Shown here: positions 1-12,116 of the stretch, piece after piece | Layout: every line of letters starts with the position of its first letter | Numbering within the stretch: position 1 is the first letter of the stretch | Notes under the pieces: model-generated | What the model saw: only the letters and a program-made list of their open reading frames with translations | Told to the model about the DNA's origin: nothing | Databases searched by the model: none | Made by a program: the position numbers and the translations under genes | Origin: Burkholderia pyrrocinia | GTDB taxonomy: Bacteria > Pseudomonadota > Gammaproteobacteria > Burkholderiales > Burkholderiaceae | Assembly: GCF_001028665.1 (NCBI RefSeq) | Contig: NZ_CP011504.1 | Coordinates: 1,054,001-1,118,000, forward strand | Direction: 5' to 3' | Length of the DNA stretch: 64,000 nucleotides

Positions 1-180
1 CTGTGGGCTCTCAGAAAAGATGTCTTTGGCACCCTATACAAATCAAGAACTTGGGCATTTTTTTGAGACGACTGCATTGCGCCCTTCGCAGAAAAAGTGT
101 CCTTGGGCACGGGAATTCTTGACCTGCTCCCCGCGTTTAGTACGGTGACGGTGTAGAGTCCGTTCCAGAGAGGAACGGCA

Positions 181-441
181 ATGAAAAAGCGATTCACTGA
201 AGAACAAATCATCGGCATCTTGAAGGAAGCCGAGGCTGGCTTGAAGCCGGCCGAGCTGTGCCGCAAGTACGGCATATCGGAAGCGACCTACTACAACTGG
301 AAAGCGAAGTTCGGCGGGATGACGGTCTCCGAAGCACAGCGCCTGAAGGAACTGGAGCAGGAGAACAGCAAGCTCAAACGTCTGTTGGCCGAATCGATGC
401 TCGACAACGCCGCGCTGAAGGACCTGCTGGCTCGAAAGTAG
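181..441 (+). CDS. IS407-type transposase OrfA
   Basis: This 86-residue protein is the DNA-binding half of an IS3-family transposase. It opens MKKRFTEEQIIGILKEAEAG, the typical OrfA start, with an HTH_8-type helix-turn-helix in residues 1-50 and a leucine-zipper-like coiled coil in residues 55-85. A good ribosome-binding site (agaggaacggca) precedes the ATG. It ends at a TAG inside the overlap with orfB, which lies in the -1 frame, so the active transposase would be an OrfAB fusion made by ribosomal frameshifting. It appears intact. Confidence 0.93.
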   Translation: MKKRFTEEQIIGILKEAEAGLKPAELCRKYGISEATYYNWKAKFGGMTVSEAQRLKELEQENSKLKRLLAESMLDNAALKDLLARK

Positions 442-479
442 CAAGCCCGCAGGCCAAGCGCGAAGCGGTCCGGATATTG

Positions 480-1307
480 ATGACCGAACGTGCCATGGGT
501 GTTACCCGGGCCTGCGGGCTGGTAGGGATTTCGCGCTCGCTGTTTCACTACGAATCACGCCGCCGAATTGACGACGAAGCGCTGACTGGCCGGATGATGG
601 CCATCGCTGCGCAGAAGCGCCGTTACGGTTATCGCCGGATTCACGTGCTGCTGCAGCGGGATGGCTGCTTCGCCAACCACAAGCGCATCTGGCGCCTGTA
701 CAGCAAGGCGGGGCTGAGCGTGCGCAAGCGGCGACGCAAGCGTATTGCGGCTGTCGAGCGCACGCCGCTGCCGTTACCGACAGGCCCGAATCAGAGCTGG
801 TCGATGGACTTCGTTTCTGACGGGCTGGCCTATGGTCGGCAGTTTCGATGCCTGAACGTGGTCGACGACTACACACGCGAGTGCTTGGCCATCGAGGTCG
901 ATACTTCATTGCCGGGCCTACGCGTGCAGCAAGTGCTCGAGCGGCTCAAGGAGATGCGAGGCTTGCCCGCATCCATCACGGTCGACAACGGGCCGGAGTT
1001 CGCTGGTAAGGTGCTGGATGCATGGGCCTACGAAGCCGGTGTCACGCTGTCGTTCATTCGGCCTGGCAAGCCGGTGGAGAATGCCTATATCGAGAGCTTC
1101 AACGGGCGGTTCCGCGATGAATGCCTGAATGAGCACTGGTTCGTCTCAATGCGCCACGCCAAGCGGCTGATTGAGGAATGGCGTATCGAGTACAACACCG
1201 AGCGGCCCCATAGTTCACTCGGCTATCTGACGCCTGCGCAGTTCGCTCGGGCGCACGACGCGAAGCAGCAGTTTTTAACCTCGGACTCTAACTGCAGTTC
1301 GGACTAA
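480..1307 (+). CDS. IS407-type transposase OrfB (integrase catalytic domain)
   Basis: OrfB holds the rve-type DDE catalytic core of the IS3-family transposase. The acidic triad is visible in context as SMDFVSDG, TVDNGPEF and YIESFNGR, followed by the C-terminal YNTERPHSSLGYLTP signature. The frame is open well upstream of the ATG at 480 and overlaps the end of orfA, so translation is expected mainly as an OrfAB fusion by -1 frameshifting near 431-441. No stop or frameshift is seen, so the element could be active. The exact slippery site is not proven. Confidence 0.9.
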   Translation: MTERAMGVTRACGLVGISRSLFHYESRRRIDDEALTGRMMAIAAQKRRYGYRRIHVLLQRDGCFANHKRIWRLYSKAGLSVRKRRRKRIAAVERTPLPLPTGPNQSWSMDFVSDGLAYGRQFRCLNVVDDYTRECLAIEVDTSLPGLRVQQVLERLKEMRGLPASITVDNGPEFAGKVLDAWAYEAGVTLSFIRPGKPVENAYIESFNGRFRDECLNEHWFVSMRHAKRLIEEWRIEYNTERPHSSLGYLTPAQFARAHDAKQQFLTSDSNCSSD

Positions 1308-1644
1308 AACCGGGGGCAGGTCATTCTCAGAAAAGTCGTCCTTGGGCAGGTTGCCCATCTACGTCGGGATGTCCCAGCAAGCTTTGACGACGAGCGCCGC
1401 CACAGAGGCCGACACAAGAACCTGACGGGACGCAAATCGTGCGCTATAAATGTGCAGATAAGCGCCTCCAATACGAAAACAACAACACGGCGAACTCGAT
1501 CAAACATTGTGGCAAAAGCCCATGTTGACAAATATTCTCCGATCATTTCCTGCAAGACGCGGTATGTCACACCCTTCACGCGCGGAACGCAGTCAATTAT
1601 TCAAAAAAACATATTGAGACTGCGGACATCTTTTCCGAGAGACA

Positions 1645-2081
1645 TGTGGGCTCTCAGAAAAGATGTCTTTGGCACCCTATACAAATCAAGAACTTGGGCA
1701 TCTTTTTTGAGACGACTGCATTGCGCCCTTCGCAGAAAAAGTGTCCTTGGGCACGGGAATTCTCAGAAAAGTCGTCCTTGGGCAGGTTGCCCATCTACGT
1801 CGGGATGTCCCAGCAAGCTTTGACGACGAGCGCCGCCACAGAGGCCGACACAAGAACCTGACGGGACGCAAATCGTGCGCTATAAATGTGCAGATAAGCG
1901 CCTCCAATACGAAAACAACAACACGGCGAACTCGATCAAACATTGTGGCAAAAGCCCATGTTGACAAATATTCTCCGATCATTTCCTGCAAGACGCGGTA
2001 TGTCACACCCTTCACGCGCGGAACGCAGTCAATTATTCAAAAAAAACATATTGAGACTGCGGACATCTTTTCCGAGAGACA
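1645..2081 (+). repeat. 437-bp MITE-like unit, copy 2 (uninterrupted)
   Basis: This is the intact sister of the unit at 2-1644. Its left end TGTGGGCTC starts at 1645 immediately after the right end GAGAGACA of copy 1, with no spacer, and its own right end is at 2081. The two copies differ only by single-base length changes in a T run and an A run. Abutted ends are characteristic of tandem IS dimers, for example the junctions formed by IS21-type elements. It contains no credible gene. Confidence 0.7.
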
Positions 2082-2083
2082 AC

Positions 2084-2230
2084 TGTGGGCTCTCAGAAAT
2101 GGTGTCTTTGGCCCCCTAGACAAATCAAGGACTTGGACATCTTTTCTGAGACGACTGCATGCTGCTCGTCTCAGAAAAGATGTCCTTGTCCGCCGAAATT
2201 CTCAGAAAAGTCGTCTTTGGGAATGTCACG
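2084..2230 (+). repeat. Diverged left end of the 437-bp family
   Basis: Two bases (ac) after copy 2 a third left end begins, TGTGGGCTCTCAGAAATGG. It is clearly diverged from the other two and keeps several CTCAGAAAAG-type internal motifs, then runs into unrelated sequence before the IS3-family element at 2319. Its partner right end could be the solitary one at 20784-20835, which has the matching orientation. Confidence 0.55.
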
Positions 2231-2382
2231 GTCCTGCCTAGGCGTCCCGATGGAACTTGGCGACAAGCGGCGCCATGAACGGGCGTTTCGGCGGCCTGCA
2301 CCGCCGACACTGCTTGTGTGTAGTGGTCTAATGAATCCGGACACTGATTTAGGCGAGAATGGTCGCCATGAAGAGGTGTCTG

Positions 2383-2645
2383 ATGAGCAAGCAACGACGT
2401 ACGTTTTCCCCAGAGTTCAAACAACAAGCCGCCTGTCTGGTGCTCGACCAGGGCTATAGCCATATGGAAGCAAGCCGCTCGGTCGGCGTCGGCGAGACGG
2501 TGCTCCGCCGCTGGGTGCAGCAACTTCAGATGGAACGCCAGGGTGTCACGCCGCAGGGCAAGGCAATCACGCCGGATCAACAGCGTATTCAGGAACTCGA
2601 GGCGCGTATCGAACGCCTCGAGCGTGAGAAGGCCATTTTAAAAAA
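2383..2645 (+). pseudogene. IS3-family transposase OrfA, 5' part
   Basis: The N-terminal 87 codons of an IS3 OrfA (MSKQRRTFSPEFKQQAA, then LEARIERLEREKAILK) run into the IS110-family insertion. The missing tail lies at 4003-4048 and reads [15 protein letters not shown] then stop. Joining base 2645 to 4003 restores LKKATALL in frame, so the gene was intact before the insertion. The ATG at 2383 is preceded by gaagagg. Upstream in-frame ATGs at 2359 and 2368 are less likely starts. Confidence 0.85.
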
Positions 2646-2661
2646 TGTATGGTCTGCCCCA

Positions 2662-2895
2662 GGTTTGCAAGGACTGTGTTGCCGTTTCGACAGAACATCG
2701 TTTGCGTCAATGTATTCGGCCTGTTCGCGCAGTTCGAGACTGCTGGCCGTGATGGAATCCGCGCACACCTAACCCAATAAAGCGTTCAGTCATGACAGAC
2801 TGCTTTTTTAGCCGGGCTTTCGGCATGCCGGTCAACGGTTCTGTGTCATCAGCTGTACAGGGCTCGCAAAACAGGACGGTAGTGCTCAAAATTGC
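2662..2895 (-). ncRNA. Probable bridge/seek RNA region of the IS1111-type element
   Basis: About 234 bp of non-coding DNA lies between the transposase stop and the terminal repeat, whereas the other flank of the gene is only about 45 bp. IS110-family elements encode a structured guide RNA in the long non-coding flank, downstream of the gene in the IS1111 group, so this is where one would be expected. The loops were not folded by hand; this call rests on family knowledge and gap size. Confidence 0.4.
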
Positions 2896-4902
<2,007 letters not shown>

Positions 4903-5009
4903 CCACTACAATACCGCCTCGACCAATGCGTGTTCGCCCTTCTCGCCGTAGCGGCGACGGCCATCGCTGTTATGACGAACTACTCTCAACTCGGAGTCTT
5001 TGTCAGCCG

Positions 5010-5042
5010 TAGGTGTCCACCTCCCAAATAGGTGGACACCTA
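5010..5042. repeat. Perfect 13-bp inverted repeat
   Basis: Stem TAGGTGTCCACCT at 5010-5022 pairs perfectly with 5030-5042 across a 7-base loop (cccaaat). It lies in the gap between the IS3-family element and the IS21-type element. It has no T tract, so it may be a terminator, or two facing IS ends left by a deletion. Confidence 0.5.
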
Positions 5043-5216
5043 TGCTCGTCGCTCAGAGCGCCGTCGAGTAGACGCGGATAATGGATCGCTTACGATCAAG
5101 GCATCACAGTTGTCGCATAGTCCAACGCCCGGGCGTTGCTCTTTTGCGCGTGTCAAACGCATTTGAAATCTGAGCCACTTCGCGCCTGATCGCGCAAAGT
5201 AAAACTGAGCCAGTCG

Positions 5217-7015
<1,799 letters not shown>

Positions 7016-7090
7016 CGCCAGCCTTTGCGCGCAAAAGGCTGACTGTACTGAAAGGTGGCTTAGATTTACTTCGCGCGAAGTGGCTCATTA

Positions 7091-8155
7091 TTACTTTGCG
7101 CCCAACAGCGCGGAGGTGAATGACGCACGGTCTCTGATCTCATGGAGGTTGTACGGCGAGATCAGGCACTGCGCGAGCGCTTCGTAGTCGGGTATGAACC
7201 TCAACACGTCTCCGGTTTTAAATGATCGCTCGCATTGGGTTACGTCGAACACCGTGTAGTCGGACGTGTTCCCAACATATCTTGCGCCGTGATCCAAGCA
7301 GTGGAGTCCTTCAGGCACGGTGTTCAATGAGCCGAAGTTTACGACCGCCCGCTTCATCGTTCCGGTATTCCACCGGTCGCTGTGGCGAGGTTTATCCTTG
7401 ATCTCAAGTATCTCCCCAGAATAAACAAACGCATCGTCGAAAAGATCGGTGTGAGCGCCCTGCCGGCCTGGCGAAGTGCCAAGAAAAATCGCTTCGCCGA
7501 CTCGCAGTTCGTTGGCCATGCCTAAGTACCCATCTGAAAGCACGCGATCCAGCAGGATCGACCCGCCGATTGAAATCCTCGGTAGCCTATACCCTATGAT
7601 TTTTTGTGCCGTCAAGACAAGATCGTCGATGAGCGAGAACTCGTGGTCGCTCGGGCAATATGAGCTTAGGCAACCGAAATTGACGCCAATCCCGGAAAAG
7701 ACGATGTGATCGCTGAGGAGATTCCTGATCTGCTCGGAGAATCGCCCAATTTCATTTGGGAGAATGCCTTCGCGACGATCCCCCAGATCCACCATGACAA
7801 CGATTTCGTGGCAGAGTCCATCGCGTGCAGCCGCGTCGGCCAGCTGCTTGACAGTGCCGAGTTCTGAGTTGACGCTTGAATTGGCGTATCTGACTACGGA
7901 GTCAATTCCTGATGGCGCGGGCATCTTCAACAGCGTGGTATGCGGGAGCTTTCCTGGGCCTGCGCCGGCGAAGTCAACCGGTCCGGAAAAGCTCATTCTT
8001 TCTATATCGCATTGGATCAATGCATACACGACTTCAGGTAGCAACTGGCAGCTTTTCAGTACCGCGTTCAACTTGAGATCACGCCGATCACATGCCCTCT
8101 TGATCACACTAAGGTTGTGTCTAATTTTTTCAAGATCAATGTTTAGCTTCGACAT
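7091..8155 (-). CDS. Alanine/ornithine racemase-like PLP enzyme, 3' end replaced by IS21-type DNA
   Basis: A fold-type III PLP enzyme of the alanine/ornithine racemase type (354 residues), distinct from biosynthetic Alr. The N-terminal barrel has AVLKSCQLLPEV, whose lysine (about residue 33) is the likely PLP anchor. It also has VDLGDRREGI, FSGIGVNFGCLSSYC, RISIGGSILLDR and ELRVGEAIFLG, typical of this subfamily. It starts 18 bp after the desaturase stop behind a ggag site and is the last gene of the cluster. The last five residues (LLGAK) come from the IS21-type end. Removing 5151-7112 reconnects it to a tail ARKRATPGRWTMRQL ending at 5104. Activity probably survives. The substrate is unknown; an amino-acid epimerisation is inferred. 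Confidence 0.8.
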   Translation of the reverse strand: MSKLNIDLEKIRHNLSVIKRACDRRDLKLNAVLKSCQLLPEVVYALIQCDIERMSFSGPVDFAGAGPGKLPHTTLLKMPAPSGIDSVVRYANSSVNSELGTVKQLADAAARDGLCHEIVVMVDLGDRREGILPNEIGRFSEQIRNLLSDHIVFSGIGVNFGCLSSYCPSDHEFSLIDDLVLTAQKIIGYRLPRISIGGSILLDRVLSDGYLGMANELRVGEAIFLGTSPGRQGAHTDLFDDAFVYSGEILEIKDKPRHSDRWNTGTMKRAVVNFGSLNTVPEGLHCLDHGARYVGNTSDYTVFDVTQCERSFKTGDVLRFIPDYEALAQCLISPYNLHEIRDRASFTSALLGAK

Positions 8156-8173
8156 AGCGCCTCTCCGCGATGA

Positions 8174-9250
8174 TCAATGTCTAACCATTGTTTTTTTCAG
8201 ACCTGCCAGTATCGATTGACCGCCCCTGGCTGATATGAATAGACCATGTGTGATGTCCTGCGAGTAGATTGGAAACGTCGCCTTGAGATATTTATCGACT
8301 CGGGGCAAATGGTTCCATCGAACCGTTGGGAACAGCGAATGCGCTAGATGATAGGAATCGCCAAGCGGAAATATGTTGTTCCTGACGATCAGGCCTACGA
8401 TGCCGGGGAATTCGGTGGGCCGCCCAAGCGTGAGTTCCCGGGTGTCATAATCAATTTCATCCGACACATCCTCGTACCATCGGTGCAGCGAGATGTGGGC
8501 AATCCAGTAGAACAATGGGTAGGTGATCAACACGGGAATGATGTAATACAGGAGCATCTCTTCGTACATGCCGAAATGTGCAAAGAGGGCGACGATGACT
8601 GCCACGGTCGTAATCCTCGACAAGAGATGAACAGGGTTCTTGCGGTCATACCAGATATACGACGTGCATTCGATTAGTCGATCCTTAATTCCAACCGGGG
8701 TGATCGGATAGAACACACCGGTCCAGAACCTCACTGACGAAATACCAGGCCGAAAGCGCTTGTCTTCGAGTTCCAATAAATCTGGATCGTGAGGCATGTT
8801 GACCGAGCTGTGATGTCTCCTGACATGCGTATCGCGTCGGACGCTAGCCTCGGGCATAAACGCGGGGAATTGGTATAGTAAATTGGCCAACCAGAGGCCA
8901 AAATTGATGTTCTTGCACAACGCCCCATGAACGGCGAAATGCCCTGCTTCCTGTAGCGTTCGAAATCTTCCAGTGACGAACAAAATCAGAATAATTTTGA
9001 TAAATATGCTGTTCGTTATCCCAGAAACAAGGATCGCCGCAATGATGTAAAGATAGCTCCAAATAAATGGAAACACGGCAAAGAATTTTTCAAATTTTTT
9101 CAGTCCGGTGCGAGCTAGATATCTTCTTATCTCACGAATGGAAGAGTCGCTCGGGATCAGAGCAAGATCCGGAAAGCCCCTATGGTAATAGAAGTGGTCG
9201 ATGAGCTGTAGACCGATGGCGAAAAATACAAGAAAAGCTACGGTTGACAA
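8174..9250 (-). CDS. Membrane fatty-acid-desaturase-family protein
   Basis: This 358-residue integral membrane protein belongs to the di-iron desaturase/hydroxylase superfamily. Three histidine boxes are visible: EAGHFAVHG, THVRRHHSS and DSYHLAHSLFP. Hydrophobic segments lie near residues 5-20, 60-95 and 215-260. The start is a TTG (LSTV) with a clear aggag site upstream; no nearby ATG fits. It follows the peptidase gene after an 82-bp AT-rich gap that could hold an extra promoter. In this cluster it may desaturate or hydroxylate a lipid tail or an amino-acid-derived intermediate; the substrate cannot be told from sequence. Confidence 0.82.
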   Translation of the reverse strand: MSTVAFLVFFAIGLQLIDHFYYHRGFPDLALIPSDSSIREIRRYLARTGLKKFEKFFAVFPFIWSYLYIIAAILVSGITNSIFIKIILILFVTGRFRTLQEAGHFAVHGALCKNINFGLWLANLLYQFPAFMPEASVRRDTHVRRHHSSVNMPHDPDLLELEDKRFRPGISSVRFWTGVFYPITPVGIKDRLIECTSYIWYDRKNPVHLLSRITTVAVIVALFAHFGMYEEMLLYYIIPVLITYPLFYWIAHISLHRWYEDVSDEIDYDTRELTLGRPTEFPGIVGLIVRNNIFPLGDSYHLAHSLFPTVRWNHLPRVDKYLKATFPIYSQDITHGLFISARGGQSILAGLKKTMVRH

Positions 9251-9332
9251 TTTGTACTCCTAAATAATAGATTTTATTTTACATGCCACATTGAGTCTCT
9301 CGATGCATTGAGGGGGCGCGCGTTCTTGAACG

Positions 9333-9908
9333 CTAGATGACGATACCTCTGAAGCTGCAAAACGAGGTCACATCATGGATTTCACGCCTAAACGAGAAAT
9401 TTCCCGGACCTTGTTCGTAATCGGGATCGGAGAATATGCAATGAGTCGGCGATCTTTCCTTCAGGACCAATCCGTGCACCAGTATCAAATGACCGCTCTT
9501 CTTGATGTTTCCATCGGAGATTGCCGGTGTCAGCCCGGGCGCGACCGACAGAATGGCCGATTTCCCGAGCGACAGTAGTTCGATCAAGGCTCCCACCCCG
9601 GACAGGGCCTTTACTTCAGCCTCAACGCCACGCTCGGCGAGCATGGATGCAAGACCATAATGTGACCAACCGATCTCAGGGACATAGGCCCGCCGTTCGA
9701 TGCCTTCTTTGATCAAGTTACCCAACGGAGGCGTGGATTGCAGCTTTGCTGAAAGAATCATGCTTACGCATGCTATTCCGCAGGCGCGATCGCGCCATGC
9801 CTCTGCCTCGGCTTTCGAGGAGAACCCGTTCCCGAAGTAACTCGGGGAGAGCGTGTCCTGTGAGATATAGCGCATACCAACCAGATTATCGACAAAGACT
9901 TCACTCAT
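9333..9908 (-). CDS. Peptidase C39-like cysteine peptidase
   Basis: A 191-residue papain-like protein of the Peptidase_C39_2 type. The likely catalytic cysteine is in RDRACGIACVSMIL, the histidine in SGHLILVHGLV, and an aspartate in FSDPDYEQGPG. There is no signal peptide or ABC transporter fusion, unlike bacteriocin-processing C39 domains, so it is probably cytosolic. The ATG at 9908 overlaps the stop of the ATP-grasp gene (ATGA), indicating translational coupling; an upstream in-frame ATG at 9956 would lie inside that gene. It may act as a peptidase, acyltransferase or amidase on the product of the ligase; that is inference. Confidence 0.75.
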   Translation of the reverse strand: MSEVFVDNLVGMRYISQDTLSPSYFGNGFSSKAEAEAWRDRACGIACVSMILSAKLQSTPPLGNLIKEGIERRAYVPEIGWSHYGLASMLAERGVEAEVKALSGVGALIELLSLGKSAILSVAPGLTPAISDGNIKKSGHLILVHGLVLKERSPTHCIFSDPDYEQGPGNFSFRREIHDVTSFCSFRGIVI

Positions 9909-10915
9909 ACGTCGCCCCCCTTTGCGTAGAGGCGGCGGGTGGATGAACTCTTGCATCTCCTGATGTTCGCCGCTGTCGAGATGTATAGGAATTGTTCGAA
10001 CGACATCGTGCGGCTAAAGCACCGCGACGAGTTGCTACCGGGATAAAGTCCCGGAATCGTATTGATTTCGAGATAGTGTGGCGTCCCAGACCGAATTACG
10101 TAGTCAAATCTTGCGACGCCTTCGCACTGAAGCGCCATATACATCATGCTGGTCTCGCGCTCCAGCCGTTCCGCGACTGTGGGCTCGAGAAGATGAATGG
10201 AGATCGGATTGTCAATCCGGTACTTCAGTGCTTGATCGTATAGCCGGTGTCCATCGGGGAGATCGAAAACGATGGCGTCACTGATATGCAAGCCATCTTC
10301 GTCCCGGAACATTGAGACGGTTCCGTGGTCGCCCTGGATGTATTCCTCAACCATCCAATTGTTGTGCGAGGCCTTGGGAATATCGTTGATGACCATGGCC
10401 AGATTATCAAGAGAATCGACGAAGACGACTCCTTCGCTGTCTCCCTCACTTAACGGCTTGACGACAAACGGACCGGATTCGAGATCCTGATTCTTTGTTA
10501 GATCTGGATCGAGCGACGATACAAGGCGTCCATTGGGCGTGGCGAAGCCCCAGCTTCGGACCATGGCCTTGAAGACGTTCTTATCCATCCCGATCGCCGA
10601 TGCCAGTACCGGAGAGCCTGAATAGGGGATTTCCAGCGAGGACATCAAGCCTTGGATCTGTCCGTCTTCCCCTCCCACGCCATAGCATATGTTCAGCACA
10701 AAATCGCACTTGGCAAGGCGCGTAGCGAGGCTCGGTTTCCCGTCATACTCGATGACGGCCGCCGATTGACAAACTCGCTGAAAGTATGGGAGCAGAGCAT
10801 GCGCGTTCGCGATAGAGCCGTGACTTTCACTGGAGTAGCCACCGGCCAAAATGCCCAACTTGATCTGGCCGAGCACTTGCTTGGCCAACAAGAATTTTTC
10901 ATCGACGTTCGTCAT
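9905..10915 (-). CDS. D-alanine--D-alanine-ligase-like ATP-grasp enzyme
   Basis: A 336-residue ATP-grasp ligase related to Ddl. Motifs are IKLGILAGGYSSES at the N-terminus, ICYGVGGEDGQIQGLM with SGSPVLASAIGMDKN, the ATP-binding FVVKPLSEGDSEGV and WMVEEYIQGDH, and the metal/substrate segment YLEINTIPGLYPGSN. The ATG at 10915 follows aagga and lies 11 bp after the MFS stop. The host must have a housekeeping Ddl in its cell-wall cluster, so this copy probably either joins another amino-acid pair or confers self-resistance. The racemase-like neighbour supports a D-amino-acid dipeptide or amide product. Confidence 0.85.
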   Translation of the reverse strand: MTNVDEKFLLAKQVLGQIKLGILAGGYSSESHGSIANAHALLPYFQRVCQSAAVIEYDGKPSLATRLAKCDFVLNICYGVGGEDGQIQGLMSSLEIPYSGSPVLASAIGMDKNVFKAMVRSWGFATPNGRLVSSLDPDLTKNQDLESGPFVVKPLSEGDSEGVVFVDSLDNLAMVINDIPKASHNNWMVEEYIQGDHGTVSMFRDEDGLHISDAIVFDLPDGHRLYDQALKYRIDNPISIHLLEPTVAERLERETSMMYMALQCEGVARFDYVIRSGTPHYLEINTIPGLYPGSNSSRCFSRTMSFEQFLYISTAANIRRCKSSSTRRLYAKGGDV

Positions 10916-10926
10916 TTTCAATCCTT

Positions 10927-12084
10927 TTAACGTTTAAATCCAATGATGTCTCTTAGAATAACCTTAATTTCGGCGTGCTTATTGAAAATCAAAAATGAAA
11001 GGATGGTATAAAATGCCAAGGCGCTAACAATCGGTAACGAAGAGGTGCCCAGTATGTCGTGCAGCACACCGCCCGTAACCGGACCAAGTAGTGATCCTGT
11101 TTCATACAGCAAAAGCAATCCGGCATTTCCTATCATCAATTCATTGGGGCGCGCCCGCAGGCCAAACATAATAAGCGCTAATCCGTATAAAACACTACAA
11201 ACCCCTCCCCAAAGAAAATATAAAATTTCACTGCCAACACCGTGGTCGTTCATCCATATCAAGTGGGAAAGCAGAATTCCTGCGGCGGCAATAACAAAAG
11301 CTGATTTATAGATTCCTAATTTGTCGGCGGTGATGCCCATCAAAATCTGGGCAGCGGCGGAACCAAGCAATGTGGTCGACAGCAGATCCTTTCCGGTCAG
11401 ACCATTCACGTTCACGGTCGTTGAGGTAGGAAGCAAGGTAATCTGTGCGGCCACCAGAGCACCGCCACAAGTTGCGATCATGCATTCGACCGGCATTTTC
11501 CTCAGCGACTTGATAGCGAGCCCAAACGTTGCTCCCTTTTCCTCCGGCATGATGAGAGAGCCCGACAGGTAACATATTGCGACGCCAATGCAAAATAACA
11601 ATGCAGACGTGAGAAATGCGCGTTCGAGTGCGGCCGTATCGATTGGAATCATGGATCCCATGGCCAAGGAGAAAGTCGTTGCCGCTGCATAAATCCCAAT
11701 TACCCGTCCTTTGATTGGGGCGGGTGTAGAGTGATTCAAAAGGGACTCCAAGGCGATCCAGAGCATCCCATTGGTCGCTCCTATGCAGGCTCTGACGACA
11801 AACCATACATACAGATTGTTACTTTGCTCCAGGATAAAGAGCCCGCCGCACAACACTAACGTACTAAATGCGAGTATTTTTTTATATCCAAGCAATGCAA
11901 TCAACCGTCTTGAACCGAGCCCCGTGAGGATGATTGCAAGTGATGGTGCGCATGCGCTGACGCCGATCTGCGTCTGTGTTGCGCCAGCAGATTTTAATGT
12001 GATCGCCAGCAGCGGCATCGTATAGCCGAAGGCGACGGACATCAAAGCCGTTGCGATGATAATTAAAACACTACGCTTCATCAT
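10927..12084 (-). CDS. MFS transporter, probable exporter of the cluster product
   Basis: A 385-residue polytopic membrane protein with about twelve hydrophobic segments and major-facilitator features, such as the loop GLGSRRLIALLGYKK after helix 2 and ADKLGIYKSAFV in the second half. It is the first gene of the minus-strand cluster and only 11 bp from the ATP-grasp gene. Its best role is export of, or self-protection from, the product made downstream. Only about 35 bp separate its ATG from an IS remnant, so the original promoter may have been lost or replaced. Confidence 0.82.
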   Translation of the reverse strand: MMKRSVLIIIATALMSVAFGYTMPLLAITLKSAGATQTQIGVSACAPSLAIILTGLGSRRLIALLGYKKILAFSTLVLCGGLFILEQSNNLYVWFVVRACIGATNGMLWIALESLLNHSTPAPIKGRVIGIYAAATTFSLAMGSMIPIDTAALERAFLTSALLFCIGVAICYLSGSLIMPEEKGATFGLAIKSLRKMPVECMIATCGGALVAAQITLLPTSTTVNVNGLTGKDLLSTTLLGSAAAQILMGITADKLGIYKSAFVIAAAGILLSHLIWMNDHGVGSEILYFLWGGVCSVLYGLALIMFGLRARPNELMIGNAGLLLLYETGSLLGPVTGGVLHDILGTSSLPIVSALAFYTILSFLIFNKHAEIKVILRDIIGFKR

Positions 12085-12116
12085 TCACTCGCTCGTTCGG
12101 TACTTTGCGGTCAACA

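Larger units (their letters stand above)
120..1323 (+). mobile_element. Complete IS407-type (IS3 family) insertion sequence
   Basis: The 1204-bp element has terminal inverted repeats TGACCTGC-T-CCC (left) and TGACCTGCCCCC (right, reverse complement). It is flanked by a 4-bp target duplication TTCT at 116-119 and 1324-1327; the empty site survives in the second 437-bp unit near 1759. It carries overlapping orfA and orfB. Length, termini and 4-bp duplication fit the IS407 group. Confidence 0.92.
2..1644 (+). repeat. 437-bp MITE-like unit, copy 1, split by an IS407-type element
   Basis: The unit starts TGTGGGCTCTCAGAAAAG and ends GAGAGACA; the ends are imperfect inverted repeats of each other (TCTC-A/G-GAAAAGATGTC). 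It carries no transposase, only several internal copies of a CTCAGAAAAG-type motif, as in elements with multiple terminal repeats such as the IS21 family. The IS407-type element occupies 120-1323; removing it and one TTCT duplicate leaves about 435 bp, nearly identical to the next unit (two single-base length differences). A 91-codon minus-strand frame (1304-1579) recurs in the next copy but has no recognisable domain. Confidence 0.7.

Noticed and set aside
1304..1579. A 91-codon minus-strand frame in the 437-bp unit, repeated at 1686-2015
   Set aside because: It recurs only because the whole unit is duplicated; there is no ribosome-binding site or recognisable domain, so it is noted with the repeat but not called a gene.
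1324..2230. CRISPR array
   Set aside because: The repeated CTCAGAAAAG motifs vary in sequence, orientation and spacing and form part of a duplicated element; there are no regular spacers and no cas genes.
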